The position numbers and the translations under genes are program-made. A stretch of DNA of 64,000 nucleotides, from positions 620,001-684,000 of the forward strand of contig NZ_CP007773.1 of assembly GCF_000816305.1 (NCBI RefSeq), given 5' to 3'. Source of the stretch: Campylobacter subantarcticus LMG 24377. GTDB lineage: Bacteria > Campylobacterota > Campylobacteria > Campylobacterales > Campylobacteraceae. Positions 1 through 7,185 of the stretch are shown piece after piece. A model generated the notes under the pieces. The model was given only the letters and a program-made list of their open reading frames with translations. It searched no databases and was not told the origin of the DNA. Position 1 is the first letter of the stretch; every line of letters starts with the position of its first letter.

Positions 1-444
1 ATCAATCAAAGAGCAAAACGCATAGAATGGGAGCATATTATGCCTGCACAAAACTTTGGAAAGCATTTACCTTGCTGGAGAGAAGGTGGTAGAAAAGCTT
101 GTCAAAAAGATCCACTTTTTGCAAAAATGGAAGCTGATAAACAAAACCTAGTTCCTGCTATAGGTGAAGTTAATGGTGATAGAAGTAATTTTAGATATGC
201 TGAGGCTCCTTTGAATTTAGAATATACTCAATATGGAAATTGCAAAGTATATACAGACTTTAAAGCAAAAAGATTTTATCCTGCTAATTATTCTAAAGGC
301 TGGATTGCAAGAAGCTATTTATATATGAGTAAAACATATAATATTAGATTATCAGATCAAGAAAGAAAACTTATGGAATCTTGGGACAAACAATATCCTA
401 TGAGCGAAAAAGAAAGGATTATAAGAGAAAAGTCTAGTAAGTAA
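1..444 (+). CDS. dns: Secreted endonuclease I family DNase, C-terminal part
   Basis: The frame is open from the first base, so the gene begins upstream of the window. The visible 147 residues contain the endonuclease I (EndA/Dns) signature: an RIEWEHIMPAQ stretch with the catalytic His, followed by a Cys-rich CWREGGRKAC segment and a later GDRSNFRY motif. The family comprises periplasmic or secreted non-specific DNases. In Campylobacter, dns-type genes are carried on integrated elements such as CJIE1, where they reduce natural transformation. Its place at the edge of a conjugative element fits that cargo role. Family assignment is firm; export and phenotype are inferred because the N-terminus is missing. 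Confidence 0.85.
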   Translation: MNQRAKRIEWEHIMPAQNFGKHLPCWREGGRKACQKDPLFAKMEADKQNLVPAIGEVNGDRSNFRYAEAPLNLEYTQYGNCKVYTDFKAKRFYPANYSKGWIARSYLYMSKTYNIRLSDQERKLMESWDKQYPMSEKERIIREKSSK

Positions 445-448
445 TAAA

Positions 449-487
449 TTTTTAATCACTCTTATCTTGGTTATTAAAAGCAGATGA
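449..487 (+). pseudogene. Remnant of the small type I toxin-like gene seen at 6565
   Basis: Thirteen codons read FLITLILVIKSR and stop. They match the C-terminal part of the 20-residue peptide at 6565-6627 (ITLITLILVIKN) in protein and almost base for base in DNA. There is no start codon or ribosome binding site in frame, so this is best read as a decayed duplicate. Confidence 0.4.
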
Positions 488-567
488 GAGCTTTCATCAA
501 AATAAATCATTTTTGCCGTTTTATCATCAAAATTTAAAAACTTAAAAATCATTTTTCATTCCTTCAC

Positions 568-1020
568 TTAACATGAGATTAAAATATCATCTGTAAAAAT
601 TAAAGCAGAAGAATAGTTTTTATTGTTATTTAGTTTTAATTTTAGACACTCATTAGCCTCATAACCTAAATTATAAATTATTTTTATAGTTTTTATAAGC
701 GCATAGTTTTGATTAAAATCATTATGTATATTATTAGCAATATCTAAAAAGTCTTGATTGATGTATTCAAACAAATATTCATCATCTGGGTCAATGGATA
801 TTTTATTGATTGTGATATTTTTATTAGTGATAATAAAAAAAGCAATATCTAGCAATATATCTATGCGCTTGTTTTCATTATTTGCATTGTTGAAGTCTTT
901 AAATAGTTGAAATAAGACTGTTGTTGAGTTTGATTTTGCTGTTCTAGAAGTGTTTTTTAGGGCAGGTGTTAAATCAAAAAATACCGATCCCCCCCCCCAT
1001 AGGGTGTATAAATCTTTCAT
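568..1020 (-). CDS. Hypothetical protein with a G10 tract near its start
   Basis: The 150-residue protein begins MKDLYTLWGGGSV, and the Gly run is encoded by ten consecutive G (989-998), so a one-base slip would shift the frame after residue 9. The middle (ENKRIDILLDIAFF, then NLGYEANECLKL) resembles the MazG-like protein at 22027-22569 (LERIDALCDIAVF, LGFDFYKCMIE), suggesting a distant relative without the C-terminal metal-binding part. This similarity is by eye. The present tract length leaves the frame open. Function unknown; phase-variable expression is likely given the position of the tract. Confidence 0.6.
   Translation of the reverse strand: MKDLYTLWGGGSVFFDLTPALKNTSRTAKSNSTTVLFQLFKDFNNANNENKRIDILLDIAFFIITNKNITINKISIDPDDEYLFEYINQDFLDIANNIHNDFNQNYALIKTIKIIYNLGYEANECLKLKLNNNKNYSSALIFTDDILISC
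989..998 (-). repeat. Homopolymeric G10 tract, likely contingency locus
   Basis: Ten C on the plus strand equal ten G on the coding strand, inside codons 8-11 of the gene at 568-1020. Intragenic poly-G tracts of 8 or more are the typical slipped-strand switches of Campylobacter. This is the only such tract I noticed in the window. Confidence 0.8.
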
Positions 1021-1105
1021 GGTTTTCCTTTTTTTGTAAAATGATTATTTTTTTGGTAATTTTACCATATAATAAATAAAATATAAATATTTTAAATGGT
1101 ATAAA

Positions 1106-1972
1106 ATGAAATTTATAGAGAGATTAATAGATAAATATTTTTGTATAAAAACAATAGTAGCTCTACTAAAAGAGGATTTTGAAAGTTATAATGTGTTTCA
1201 ATTAAATAAAATCAATTGCTTTGCTTTTCATGGAGGAGATTTAAAGCTATTAAGAATAAGAACTAGTTATGATGATAATTGGAAAGCATTTGAAGATTTA
1301 ATTAATCGTATGATAATTATAGAAAAGTATCAAGAGGTTGAAAAATTTAATATATGCTTAATTAAATCTATTTCGTGTTCTAAGTCTAACAATATAGGTA
1401 ATTATTTTTATAATATTGATATTAGAAACGCTCATATTAAACCAAAAGATATTTTATATTTGTTTGGTTTTAATAATTACAAGACAAGTGAAAAAAAATC
1501 AGAATGGGAGTTACAAGCATGCTTGGAGCATTCTATAAATAACGAAGTATTACGATTTACATATTATAAGTGGAATGATTGGTATGAATGGAATAATTCA
1601 AATGGCTCACATCATTTAGCTACTGCTTTATACCATTTGCGCAATGCTAACGAAAAATTTTATATCAAGGCTTTAGTGGAAAATCAAGAACTTAACAGGG
1701 AAGTTATATCGGAGTTGATAGAGAAATATGAAATTTTTATGTCCCACGAAAAAAATGCATGGAAATTTTTTAGTCTTTTAGATACACCTATTTTGGGACG
1801 GCATATGAAAATATTTTACATAGTTGGACAAGATAATCTTAGATTGATTGTCTTTGAAAAAGCATATTTTGAAAAAGATTGCACAGGACAGCTTATTTTG
1901 AAAATTCTTAATAAAATGGATTCAAGATATTTTTTTGGCTGGAATGATAAGCTAAAAGAATATCTTAATTAA
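1106..1972 (+). CDS. Hypothetical protein, 288 residues
   Basis: I do not recognise the family. The protein is soluble, with no signal peptide or membrane segment, and is rich in aromatic residues, with a motif WYEWNNSNGSHHLATALYHLR around residues 154-174 that looks like a conserved core, and a C-terminal region of alternating hydrophobic strands. It stands alone between divergent neighbours and is followed by a hairpin terminator at 1976-2008. Base composition is even more AT-rich than the tra genes. Possibly cargo of the element; no function is proposed. Confidence 0.6.
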   Translation: MKFIERLIDKYFCIKTIVALLKEDFESYNVFQLNKINCFAFHGGDLKLLRIRTSYDDNWKAFEDLINRMIIIEKYQEVEKFNICLIKSISCSKSNNIGNYFYNIDIRNAHIKPKDILYLFGFNNYKTSEKKSEWELQACLEHSINNEVLRFTYYKWNDWYEWNNSNGSHHLATALYHLRNANEKFYIKALVENQELNREVISELIEKYEIFMSHEKNAWKFFSLLDTPILGRHMKIFYIVGQDNLRLIVFEKAYFEKDCTGQLILKILNKMDSRYFFGWNDKLKEYLN

Positions 1973-1975
1973 TAA

Positions 1976-2008
1976 ACTCTAATTATCTAAAAAAAAGATA
2001 ACTAGAGT
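1976..2008 (+). terminator. Hairpin terminator after the 1106 gene
   Basis: ACTCTAATTATCT and AGATAACTAGAGT are near-complementary arms around an A-rich loop, just after the stop codon. The arms read on both strands, so it could also end minus-strand transcripts. Confidence 0.55.
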
Positions 2009-2060
2009 GCTAAAAAATAATTCAATTGATTATATTGTTTTTACAGTTTAAAGTCAATAA

Positions 2061-2492
2061 TTAAAAACCTAATCTAGTCTTTTTGTAATCCTCTAATCCT
2101 TTTAATAAACCTAAAAGCATATTAGAGTCAATAGCTCCTTTTATTGGCTCTCCTATGACTTTTCCTGTTGGCGTTATGATGTATGTTGTAGGTGTTGTGC
2201 CATCAAACAATAAATCTCTTGGAATCTTTCCACCATTATTTAAATCAGATATTGCTACTACAAATTTTTCATCAAAATAACTCATTAGTGTTGTGTTATT
2301 CATTACATCATTAAGAAGTTTATGACAATATTTGCAAGTATTTGATACTACAAAGAAAACCATGATTTTAGCCTCTTTTAATGCTTGTTGTTGGGCAGTA
2401 AAAATATCATTGTATATAATAGGTTTTGCATAAAAGTTGCTATATATGATACTTAGTAGTAAAAAAGAAGAAAGAATGTGCTTTAATTTCAT
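2061..2492 (-). CDS. Periplasmic thioredoxin-fold protein
   Basis: The 143-residue protein starts with a signal peptide (MKLKHILSSFLLLSIIYSNFYA) and carries an active-site CKYC motif in NTCKYCHKLLND near residue 53, followed by a cis-Pro-type segment GTTPTTYIIT. This is the thioredoxin/DsbC-like fold acting in the periplasm. F-type conjugation systems encode a disulphide isomerase (TrbB) to fold cysteine-rich components such as TraU, so a helper role for the tra proteins at 13030-16352 is plausible. It lies directly downstream of the recombinase gene on the same strand. The fold is clear; the partner is inferred. Confidence 0.8.
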   Translation of the reverse strand: MKLKHILSSFLLLSIIYSNFYAKPIIYNDIFTAQQQALKEAKIMVFFVVSNTCKYCHKLLNDVMNNTTLMSYFDEKFVVAISDLNNGGKIPRDLLFDGTTPTTYIITPTGKVIGEPIKGAIDSNMLLGLLKGLEDYKKTRLGF

Positions 2493-2556
2493 AAAAATCC
2501 TTTTATATTTATTATTGATTATAGCATTTTGTTGTAATGTGTAGTCAAATGTTGTA

Positions 2557-3192
2557 TTAAATCTCAGTTTTATATCTTTTTAATAAATGGGCATATCCCA
2601 TTGTAATTAGAAATTTTCTTAAAGTATCCCTATGAACACCTATTCTTCTTGCTATTTTTGAGTGCGAGTAGCCTTGCTTGTCCCATTTTAAAATTTGTTT
2701 TAATGCTGGATAGCATGGATTTACTTCAATTCTATTCTTTTTGCCTTTGGGACGCCCTAAAATTGCACCTTCCATTTTTTTTCTAGCTAAAGCCTCTTTA
2801 GTTCTTTGTGAAATTAATTGTCTTTCAATTTCAGCTGATAAAGAAAAAGCAAAAGCAATTACTTTTGTATTAATATTATCATTAAGAGCAAAATTTTCTT
2901 TGATAGAATATATAGTGATATTATTTTTAATACACCAGTTCAATTTCTCCATAATATCTAAAAGACTTCTTCCTAGTCTTGAAAGTTCTGTGACAACTAA
3001 GGAATCTCCATTTTTTAATTTTTTAAATAATCTTCCTAAATTTCTATGATCTATTGCTATTTTTCCGCTAACAACTTCTTGCACAAAATAATTGATTTTA
3101 ATTTCATTTCTTTTACTCCACTGAAGTATTTCAAATTTTTGATTTTCAGTGTTTTGTTTATCAGTGCTAACTCTTATATAAGCATATATCAT
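2557..3192 (-). CDS. Serine recombinase, DNA invertase of the Hin/Gin type
   Basis: The 211-residue protein has the resolvase/invertase catalytic domain: YIRVSTDKQ with nucleophile Ser9, VVTELSRLGRS around residues 65-75 with the conserved arginines, and the EIERQLISQRTKEAL helix. It ends in a Hin-like helix-turn-helix (YSHSKIARRIGVHRDTLRKFL, about 175-195). Length and domain order match DNA invertases. It ends the leftmost flank of an array of inverted repeats (3265-8060) and lies outside the invertible part, like shufflon recombinases beside their cassettes. It very likely inverts the cassette array that feeds the adhesin at 7678-13014. Need for a Fis-type enhancer is unknown. Confidence 0.9.
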   Translation of the reverse strand: MIYAYIRVSTDKQNTENQKFEILQWSKRNEIKINYFVQEVVSGKIAIDHRNLGRLFKKLKNGDSLVVTELSRLGRSLLDIMEKLNWCIKNNITIYSIKENFALNDNINTKVIAFAFSLSAEIERQLISQRTKEALARKKMEGAILGRPKGKKNRIEVNPCYPALKQILKWDKQGYSHSKIARRIGVHRDTLRKFLITMGYAHLLKRYKTEI

Positions 3193-3264
3193 TGATGTTT
3201 CCTTTTAGTAAAATAAAGATTGTTTATATCAAAAAAGGTATGATTTTTCTAGTTTAAAATAATT

Positions 3265-3289
3265 AACCCTTTAATAACAGCATTAATGT
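3265..3289 (+). repeat. Shufflon site 1 (AGCATTAAT class)
   Basis: AACCCTTTAATAACAGCATT and the following AATGT match the expressed site at 8036-8060 except the first base. It encodes PFNNSINV in frame and is preceded by an in-frame TAA. Confidence 0.85.
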
Positions 3290-3746
3290 GGAAGCTAAGA
3301 GTTTAAATTTAGTTACAAGTAAAAATAAAATTAGAATAAAATATTCTATGTTGCTTGCAAAAGGTTCTTATGATAGTGGAAAATTAATCGGGTATGTTTT
3401 TTCTCCAAAATATAAAATAAATTTTAATATTCCTAACTTAAACAAAACAAATGATTATAATCTTGTTTTAAATTTTAAAGGTTATGTTGATGATTATCTC
3501 AATATTTATTTGAATGATAATAAAATTATTTCAAAGCATAAAGGAGGCTGGACTTTATGTCAAGATTATAACAATATCAAATGTAGCCCTATATTATCTC
3601 CTTTAAAGGTATCTTTAAATAATTTAAATTTAGAATCCATAAATAACATTATTAGCTTTGAAGCTGAAAATGTTCGTCAAGAGGTGGGGCAAGTATGGCT
3701 AAAACTTGATGAAGTTAAAGTGGAAATAAGTTGGATTACCGATTAA
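3267..3746 (+). CDS. Silent adhesin cassette 1
   Basis: This 159-codon segment lacks a real start and opens at the shufflon site as PFNNSINVEAKSL. It encodes a beta-rich domain (GKLIGYVFSPKYKINFNIP, then NNIISFEAENVRQEVGQVW) ending SWITD. The NNIISFEAENV...W pattern resembles cassette 4 and cassette 7 and suggests a jelly-roll or carbohydrate-binding-type sandwich; that is my reading by eye. On inversion it would replace residues 1653-1778 of the adhesin. Translation from the internal GTG at 3288 is unlikely, since there is no ribosome binding site. Confidence 0.7.
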   Translation, partial: PFNNSINVEAKSLNLVTSKNKIRIKYSMLLAKGSYDSGKLIGYVFSPKYKINFNIPNLNKTNDYNLVLNFKGYVDDYLNIYLNDNKIISKHKGGWTLCQDYNNIKCSPILSPLKVSLNNLNLESINNIISFEAENVRQEVGQVWLKLDEVKVEISWITD

Positions 3747-3766
3747 AATTTCTAGTGTTATCTTTG

Positions 3767-3791
3767 AACCCTTTAATAACGACATAAATGT
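3767..3791 (+). repeat. Shufflon site 2 (GACATAAAT class)
   Basis: Core AACCCTTTAATAACGACATA, encoding PFNNDINV. The upstream spacer TCTAGTGTTATCTTTGAA is the same as the one before site 7 on the other strand. Confidence 0.85.
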
Positions 3792-4329
3792 GGAATTAAA
3801 AGCTATCAATCAAACATTGAGAGTAAGTGCTAAAATACAAGTTTCAGATCTATGGCTTACTTTAGGAACATTAAACTGGAGTAATAAATTAGCAGATAAA
3901 TATGGTAAAAGTGGATACGGAGAAACAGGTTATTATACAAATTATGATAGAGAGGTTCATTTAACCAGTGTATTTAATAGTTTTCCACCAACGACAGAAG
4001 TTATAATTTTTGGATTTGAGAAGCGAGAAGATATTACACCAGAATTAATGAATAATATAAATATTACTTATCAACCAGCCTATGGCGGTAATACCAAATA
4101 TCCTATAAAATGCTATTTAGATGTAGATTATTTTATTGTTAATGGTGCTGGAATAAATAATTTTGAAAAAAATAAATTTGGAATAACTCTTGTTGATTTT
4201 GGTGGAGAAAATTATGTTTTAGGGGGTTGCCCAAATGGACAAAAAAAATACAATGGAATATATACTTTCAAGACTACCTATAAGGGCAAAACCTATACGA
4301 GTATTTTACATTTGAAGTTAAATAAATAA
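3769..4329 (+). CDS. Silent adhesin cassette 2
   Basis: The segment opens PFNNDINVELKAINQTLRVSA and codes for an Ig-like beta sandwich with Tyr/Gly-rich loops (GKSGYGETGYYTNYDREVH), an ITYQPAYGGNTKYP strand pair and the ending GKTYTSILHLKLNK. It is homologous over its whole length to cassette 6 on the opposite strand. The conserved framework strands and divergent loops are what is expected for an alternative binding tip. No start codon or ribosome binding site belongs to it. Confidence 0.75.
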   Translation, partial: PFNNDINVELKAINQTLRVSAKIQVSDLWLTLGTLNWSNKLADKYGKSGYGETGYYTNYDREVHLTSVFNSFPPTTEVIIFGFEKREDITPELMNNINITYQPAYGGNTKYPIKCYLDVDYFIVNGAGINNFEKNKFGITLVDFGGENYVLGGCPNGQKKYNGIYTFKTTYKGKTYTSILHLKLNK

Positions 4330-4354
4330 GTTGTATTTTTTATTGATTTGTTTT

Positions 4355-4379
4355 AACCCTTTAATAACGACATAAATAT
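4355..4379 (+). repeat. Shufflon site 3 (GACATAAAT class)
   Basis: AACCCTTTAATAACGACATA followed by AATAT; in-frame TAA stop immediately upstream. Confidence 0.85.
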
Positions 4380-4860
4380 ACTAGCTAAAGCTTTTAATCA
4401 GGTATTAAAGGCTAATGCTAAAATTAGTGTTTATGAGATGAGAGGGATACTTGGAGATATTATCGAGGAAGTTTTGTCATTAGATAAAATTTATTGTGTT
4501 AATGGAAGATATATAGATAATAAAAGCTCATTTGAAATGTATTCTTATTGTAATACTGGAGACCATTATAATACTACTTTAACCATTTTTGGATATAAAA
4601 GCATAGAAGATGCACAAAATGCAAATATTAAAATAACTTATACTCCTGCTTACAATGGTAGTTTGATAGGTATATATGAAAATTTAGTAGTTATTAGAAA
4701 AGGAAATGGACAAGATGGTTTTTTAAGCAATTTATTTGGACGATCAATTGCCGAATTGCCATGGTTAAAACTATCTAAACAAAACAACGGCATATATAAG
4801 TTTGAAGATTTAAATAATAAATACATAAAACCCACCTATTTGCACTTGAAATTACCTTGA
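4357..4860 (+). CDS. Silent adhesin cassette 3
   Basis: It opens PFNNDINILAKAFNQVLKANA and ends NNGIYKFEDLNNKYIKPTY then LHLKLP, the same end as cassette 5. The middle (MRGILGDIIEEV to LFGRSIAELPW) diverges strongly from cassette 5 while the framework strand IKITYTPAYNG is kept. Framework conserved and loops varied is the pattern of a swappable binding domain. Silent: it has no start signal and lies behind a stop codon. Confidence 0.75.
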   Translation, partial: PFNNDINILAKAFNQVLKANAKISVYEMRGILGDIIEEVLSLDKIYCVNGRYIDNKSSFEMYSYCNTGDHYNTTLTIFGYKSIEDAQNANIKITYTPAYNGSLIGIYENLVVIRKGNGQDGFLSNLFGRSIAELPWLKLSKQNNGIYKFEDLNNKYIKPTYLHLKLP

Positions 4861-4879
4861 AAATCTAATGTTTTCTTTT

Positions 4880-4904
4880 AACCCTTTAATAACAGCATTA
4901 ATGT
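4880..4904 (+). repeat. Shufflon site 4 (AGCATTAAT class)
   Basis: AACCCTTTAATAACAGCATT and AATGT, then AGTTTTTAA, which continues the identity with the expressed site (GTAGTTTTTAA) for eleven more bases. Confidence 0.85.
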
Positions 4905-5286
4905 AGTTTTTAATGCTTTAAATCAAAGAATGAATAAAGCATTAGTGATAAAACTTGAAAATCATGAAATAAAATTGCAAAAATGGAAAGGTTGTGAATG
5001 TATTTTTGATGAAACTTTAGTAGATATAAATGAAAATATTAGATATGTAAATTTAATAAAAAAAGTTGAAATTGCAGGAATTAGAGATGAAGGGATAGAA
5101 ATAAAAATTAATGATAAAGTAGTTTATAGTTATTTTCCATCAGGGAATAATCATGGATATTTTTCCTATACTTTAACTCCATCGCAAATTAAATTTATTA
5201 GAGAAGGAAATAACAATATAAAAGTTAGAGTTGCAAATTATAATGGAGGTGGAGGAGTTAACGCAACCATGACTATTTTTTATTGA
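4882..5286 (+). CDS. Silent adhesin cassette 4
   Basis: The 134-codon segment opens PFNNSINVVFNALNQRMN, very close to the expressed PFNNSINVVFKSLGKELN. It encodes a beta domain with SYFPSGNNHGYFSYTLTPS, then REGNNNIKVRVANYNGGGG and ATMTIFY at the end. The NNNIKVRVANYN pattern is reminiscent of carbohydrate-binding or discoidin-like sandwiches; this is tentative. It has no start signals. Confidence 0.75.
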   Translation, partial: PFNNSINVVFNALNQRMNKALVIKLENHEIKLQKWKGCECIFDETLVDINENIRYVNLIKKVEIAGIRDEGIEIKINDKVVYSYFPSGNNHGYFSYTLTPSQIKFIREGNNNIKVRVANYNGGGGVNATMTIFY

Positions 5287-5294
5287 TTTGTTTT

Positions 5295-5319
5295 AACCCT
5301 TTAATAACGACATAAATAT
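5295..5319 (+). repeat. Shufflon site 5 (GACATAAAT class)
   Basis: Same sequence as site 3, including the upstream spacer TATTGATTTGTTTT with an in-frame TAA. Confidence 0.85.
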
Positions 5320-5830
5320 ACTAGCCAAAGCTTTTAATCAGGTATTAAAAGCTAGTGCTAAAATTAGTGTATTTCAAACAAGGGGGATATTAGGACACCC
5401 TACTGGAAATAGAAATGGAGGGAATGGAAGAACTACATTATTAGGAACTAATAATGGGATAGATGGGCAAGTTTTTGGAAATTATACTAATGGACATTCT
5501 ACTTTTACATTAACAAATCATAATGGTAATTTTGATTTAGGAATTTATGGTTATCAAAACACGAATGATATATGGAATGCAAATGTGAAAATAACCTATA
5601 CGCCAGCTTATGGAGGTAGTCAAAAATGGAATTTAAGTTATTTTATTAATTCAAAATCTTATCATTTAGGAAATACTTATTTTCCTTTTGATATGAATCA
5701 TTATACTTATTTATTATTTAGCAAAGAAGAAGCTTCTATTCCAACCAAACAAAACAACGGCATATATAAGTTTGAAGATTTAAATAATAAATACATAAAG
5801 CCCACCTATTTGCACTTGAAATTACCTTGA
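5297..5830 (+). CDS. Silent adhesin cassette 5
   Basis: It opens PFNNDINILAKAFNQVLKASA and, like cassette 3, ends KYIKPTYLHLKLP. The interior is Gly/Asn/Thr-rich (HPTGNRNGGNGRTTLLGTNN) with the shared strand VKITYTPAYGGS. The start-less coding frame runs unbroken from the repeat to the stop, which argues that the cassette is maintained by selection when expressed. Confidence 0.75.
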   Translation, partial: PFNNDINILAKAFNQVLKASAKISVFQTRGILGHPTGNRNGGNGRTTLLGTNNGIDGQVFGNYTNGHSTFTLTNHNGNFDLGIYGYQNTNDIWNANVKITYTPAYGGSQKWNLSYFINSKSYHLGNTYFPFDMNHYTYLLFSKEEASIPTKQNNGIYKFEDLNNKYIKPTYLHLKLP

Positions 5831-5850
5831 AAATCATATGAATTTTAAAA

Positions 5851-5883
5851 TAGCCTATATAAAATTTAATTTTTTATAGGCTA
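5851..5883. terminator. Bidirectional terminator between convergent cassettes
   Basis: TAGCCTATA and TATAGGCTA are perfect 9-bp arms around an AT-rich loop with A and T runs on both sides. It lies between the stops of cassette 5 (plus) and cassette 6 (minus). Confidence 0.6.
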
Positions 5884-5888
5884 AATGT

Positions 5889-6452
5889 TTATTCACTCAA
5901 TTTTAAGTGCAAAATACTCGTATAGGTTTTACCCTTATAGGTAGTTTTGAAAGTATATATTCCGTTGTGTTTTTTGTGAACAGGAATTTGGTTTGTATCA
6001 TGATTATTTCCAAAATTACAAATCAATATTCCCCATTTATTTGAAGGAAATTGTTCACTTTTTCCATCGCCTTCTAAAATATAAAATCTCCCTTCTGTTC
6101 CATTTTTAAATGGATACTTGACGTTACCTCCATAAGCTGGTTGATAAGTAAAATTCATTAAAGCATTTTTTGCTTCTTCTTTATCATTAAAACCAAAAAT
6201 ATATAATTCCATAGTAGGATGATAATTATAAGCTTTAGTAATATGTATTTCTCTATAATGATTTTTATAATATCCTTGCCCTCCATAACCATTATTACCA
6301 AATTCTCCTATATTACAAAATCCCCCTTGACTACAACCATAGACACTTGTTTCTCCTATAGTAAAAAACAAATTTGAAACTTGTATTTTAGCACTTACTC
6401 TCAATGTTTGATTAATAGCTTTTAATTCTACATTTATGTCGGTTTTAAAGGG
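5889..6452 (-). CDS. Silent adhesin cassette 6
   Basis: Reading leftwards from site 6 it opens PFKTDINVELKAINQTLRVSA and is homologous to cassette 2: it shares the TYQPAYGGNVKYPF strand and the ending GKTYTSILHLKLSE, with very different loops (GCSQGGFCNIGEFGNNGYGG). Being in the same orientation as the expressed copy, it can only be expressed after two inversions or a deletion. It has an in-frame TAA before the repeat and no start. Confidence 0.75.
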   Translation of the reverse strand, partial: PFKTDINVELKAINQTLRVSAKIQVSNLFFTIGETSVYGCSQGGFCNIGEFGNNGYGGQGYYKNHYREIHITKAYNYHPTMELYIFGFNDKEEAKNALMNFTYQPAYGGNVKYPFKNGTEGRFYILEGDGKSEQFPSNKWGILICNFGNNHDTNQIPVHKKHNGIYTFKTTYKGKTYTSILHLKLSE

Positions 6453-6454
6453 TT
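6430..6454 (-). repeat. Shufflon site 6 (GACATAAAT class)
   Basis: Minus strand reads AACCCTTTAAAACCGACATA, with two changes in the spacer between core and 3' part compared with site 2. Confidence 0.8.
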
Positions 6455-6511
6455 AAAAGAAAACATTAGAATTTAATCACAAACTAAAGCAAAAATAATT
6501 ATAATTTTATT

Positions 6512-6720
6512 GTTTTAAGGATTTAACCAAATGGAGGCTTTATTAAAGTCGAAAGGAGGTTAAGATGAGTGAAGTTGTTATCTTTATGATCACTTTAATC
6601 ACTCTTATCTTAGTCATTAAAAACTAAGATAAGAACTAATTTCTAATTTCTTAAAAAACATTTTAGAAAAACCCTGCTTAGTTTATCCTTAAAACATAAG
6701 CCTTCATATTAGCAGGGTTG
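6512..6720 (+). ncRNA. Type I toxin-antitoxin-like locus inside the shufflon
   Basis: The transcript around the small ORF at 6565 shows complementary 5' and 3' segments: GTTTTAAGGAT (6512-6522) with ATCCTTAAAAC (6685-6695), and ATGGAGGCTTTAT (6531-6543) with ATAAGCCTTCAT (6696-6707). The two pairings cannot both form as nested stems. CCCTGCT/AGCAGGG makes a 3' hairpin. This resembles AapA-type mRNAs, where 5'-3' pairing silences translation and an antisense RNA acts as antitoxin. The antisense RNA is not proven here. Confidence 0.5.
6565..6627 (+). CDS. Small hydrophobic toxin-like peptide, 20 residues
   Basis: The peptide starts MSEVVIFMITLITLILVIKN and stops; it is nearly one membrane helix, ending in Lys-Asn. 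A strong AAGGAGG lies six bases before the ATG. Size, hydrophobicity and the long-range pairings around it fit type I toxins of Helicobacter and Campylobacter. It lies between cassettes 6 and 7, on the opposite strand to them. A partial copy is at 449-487. No function has been tested. Confidence 0.6.
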   Translation: MSEVVIFMITLITLILVIKN

Positions 6721-6725
6721 AGGGC

Positions 6726-7172
6726 TTATTTATCATAATTAATTAACACTTGAACTTCAGCACCATATAAATAACATCTTACAGTTTGAGTATTAACAGC
6801 TCCTGCTTTTATATTAATTTTATTAACTCCTTTCCAATTTACTTTTTTATTAACTCCTATAAATCCATTTTCCATTGCTTTAGGGCTATCATAGCTATGC
6901 GTATAAATATCATGAACTTGAATAGCAAAATAATCATCAACTGCACTATATTTCCATTTAATTGTAACTGATTTTACTTTTTCAGGATTTGGTATATTAT
7001 AGTCTCCTAAACTTATTGGTTGCCATGCCAACCAACCTCCATTACAAGTATAATTAGCAAAAGCATTTATCGGTATATTTGGTTGAAAATAAGGCTTTAT
7101 AGAAATGTTTTTTATAAGTTTATCATCACTTCTATTGCTACTTACTTTTAAATTAATGCTGTTATTAAAGGG
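6726..7172 (-). CDS. Silent adhesin cassette 7
   Basis: It opens PFNNSINLKVSSNRSDDKLI and encodes a beta sandwich with NYTCNGGWLAWQPISLGDY, VTIKWKYSAVDDYFAIQVHD and an ending VQVLINYDK. Aromatic-rich strands and the KVNWKGVNKINIKAGAVN segment resemble cassettes 1 and 4 rather than the Ig-like group. The internal ATG at 7031 has no ribosome binding site; the frame is open back to the repeat. Confidence 0.75.
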   Translation of the reverse strand, partial: PFNNSINLKVSSNRSDDKLIKNISIKPYFQPNIPINAFANYTCNGGWLAWQPISLGDYNIPNPEKVKSVTIKWKYSAVDDYFAIQVHDIYTHSYDSPKAMENGFIGVNKKVNWKGVNKINIKAGAVNTQTVRCYLYGAEVQVLINYDK

Positions 7173-7174
7173 TT
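7150..7174 (-). repeat. Shufflon site 7 (AGCATTAAT class)
   Basis: Minus strand reads AACCCTTTAATAACAGCATT and AATTT, encoding PFNNSINL. Confidence 0.85.
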
Positions 7175-7185
7175 CAAAGATAACA

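Noticed and set aside
352-552. Minus-strand ORF of 66 codons overlapping the end of the endonuclease gene
   Set aside because: Half of it is antisense to a well-supported gene and the rest lies over the toxin remnant; no family and no clear operon context.
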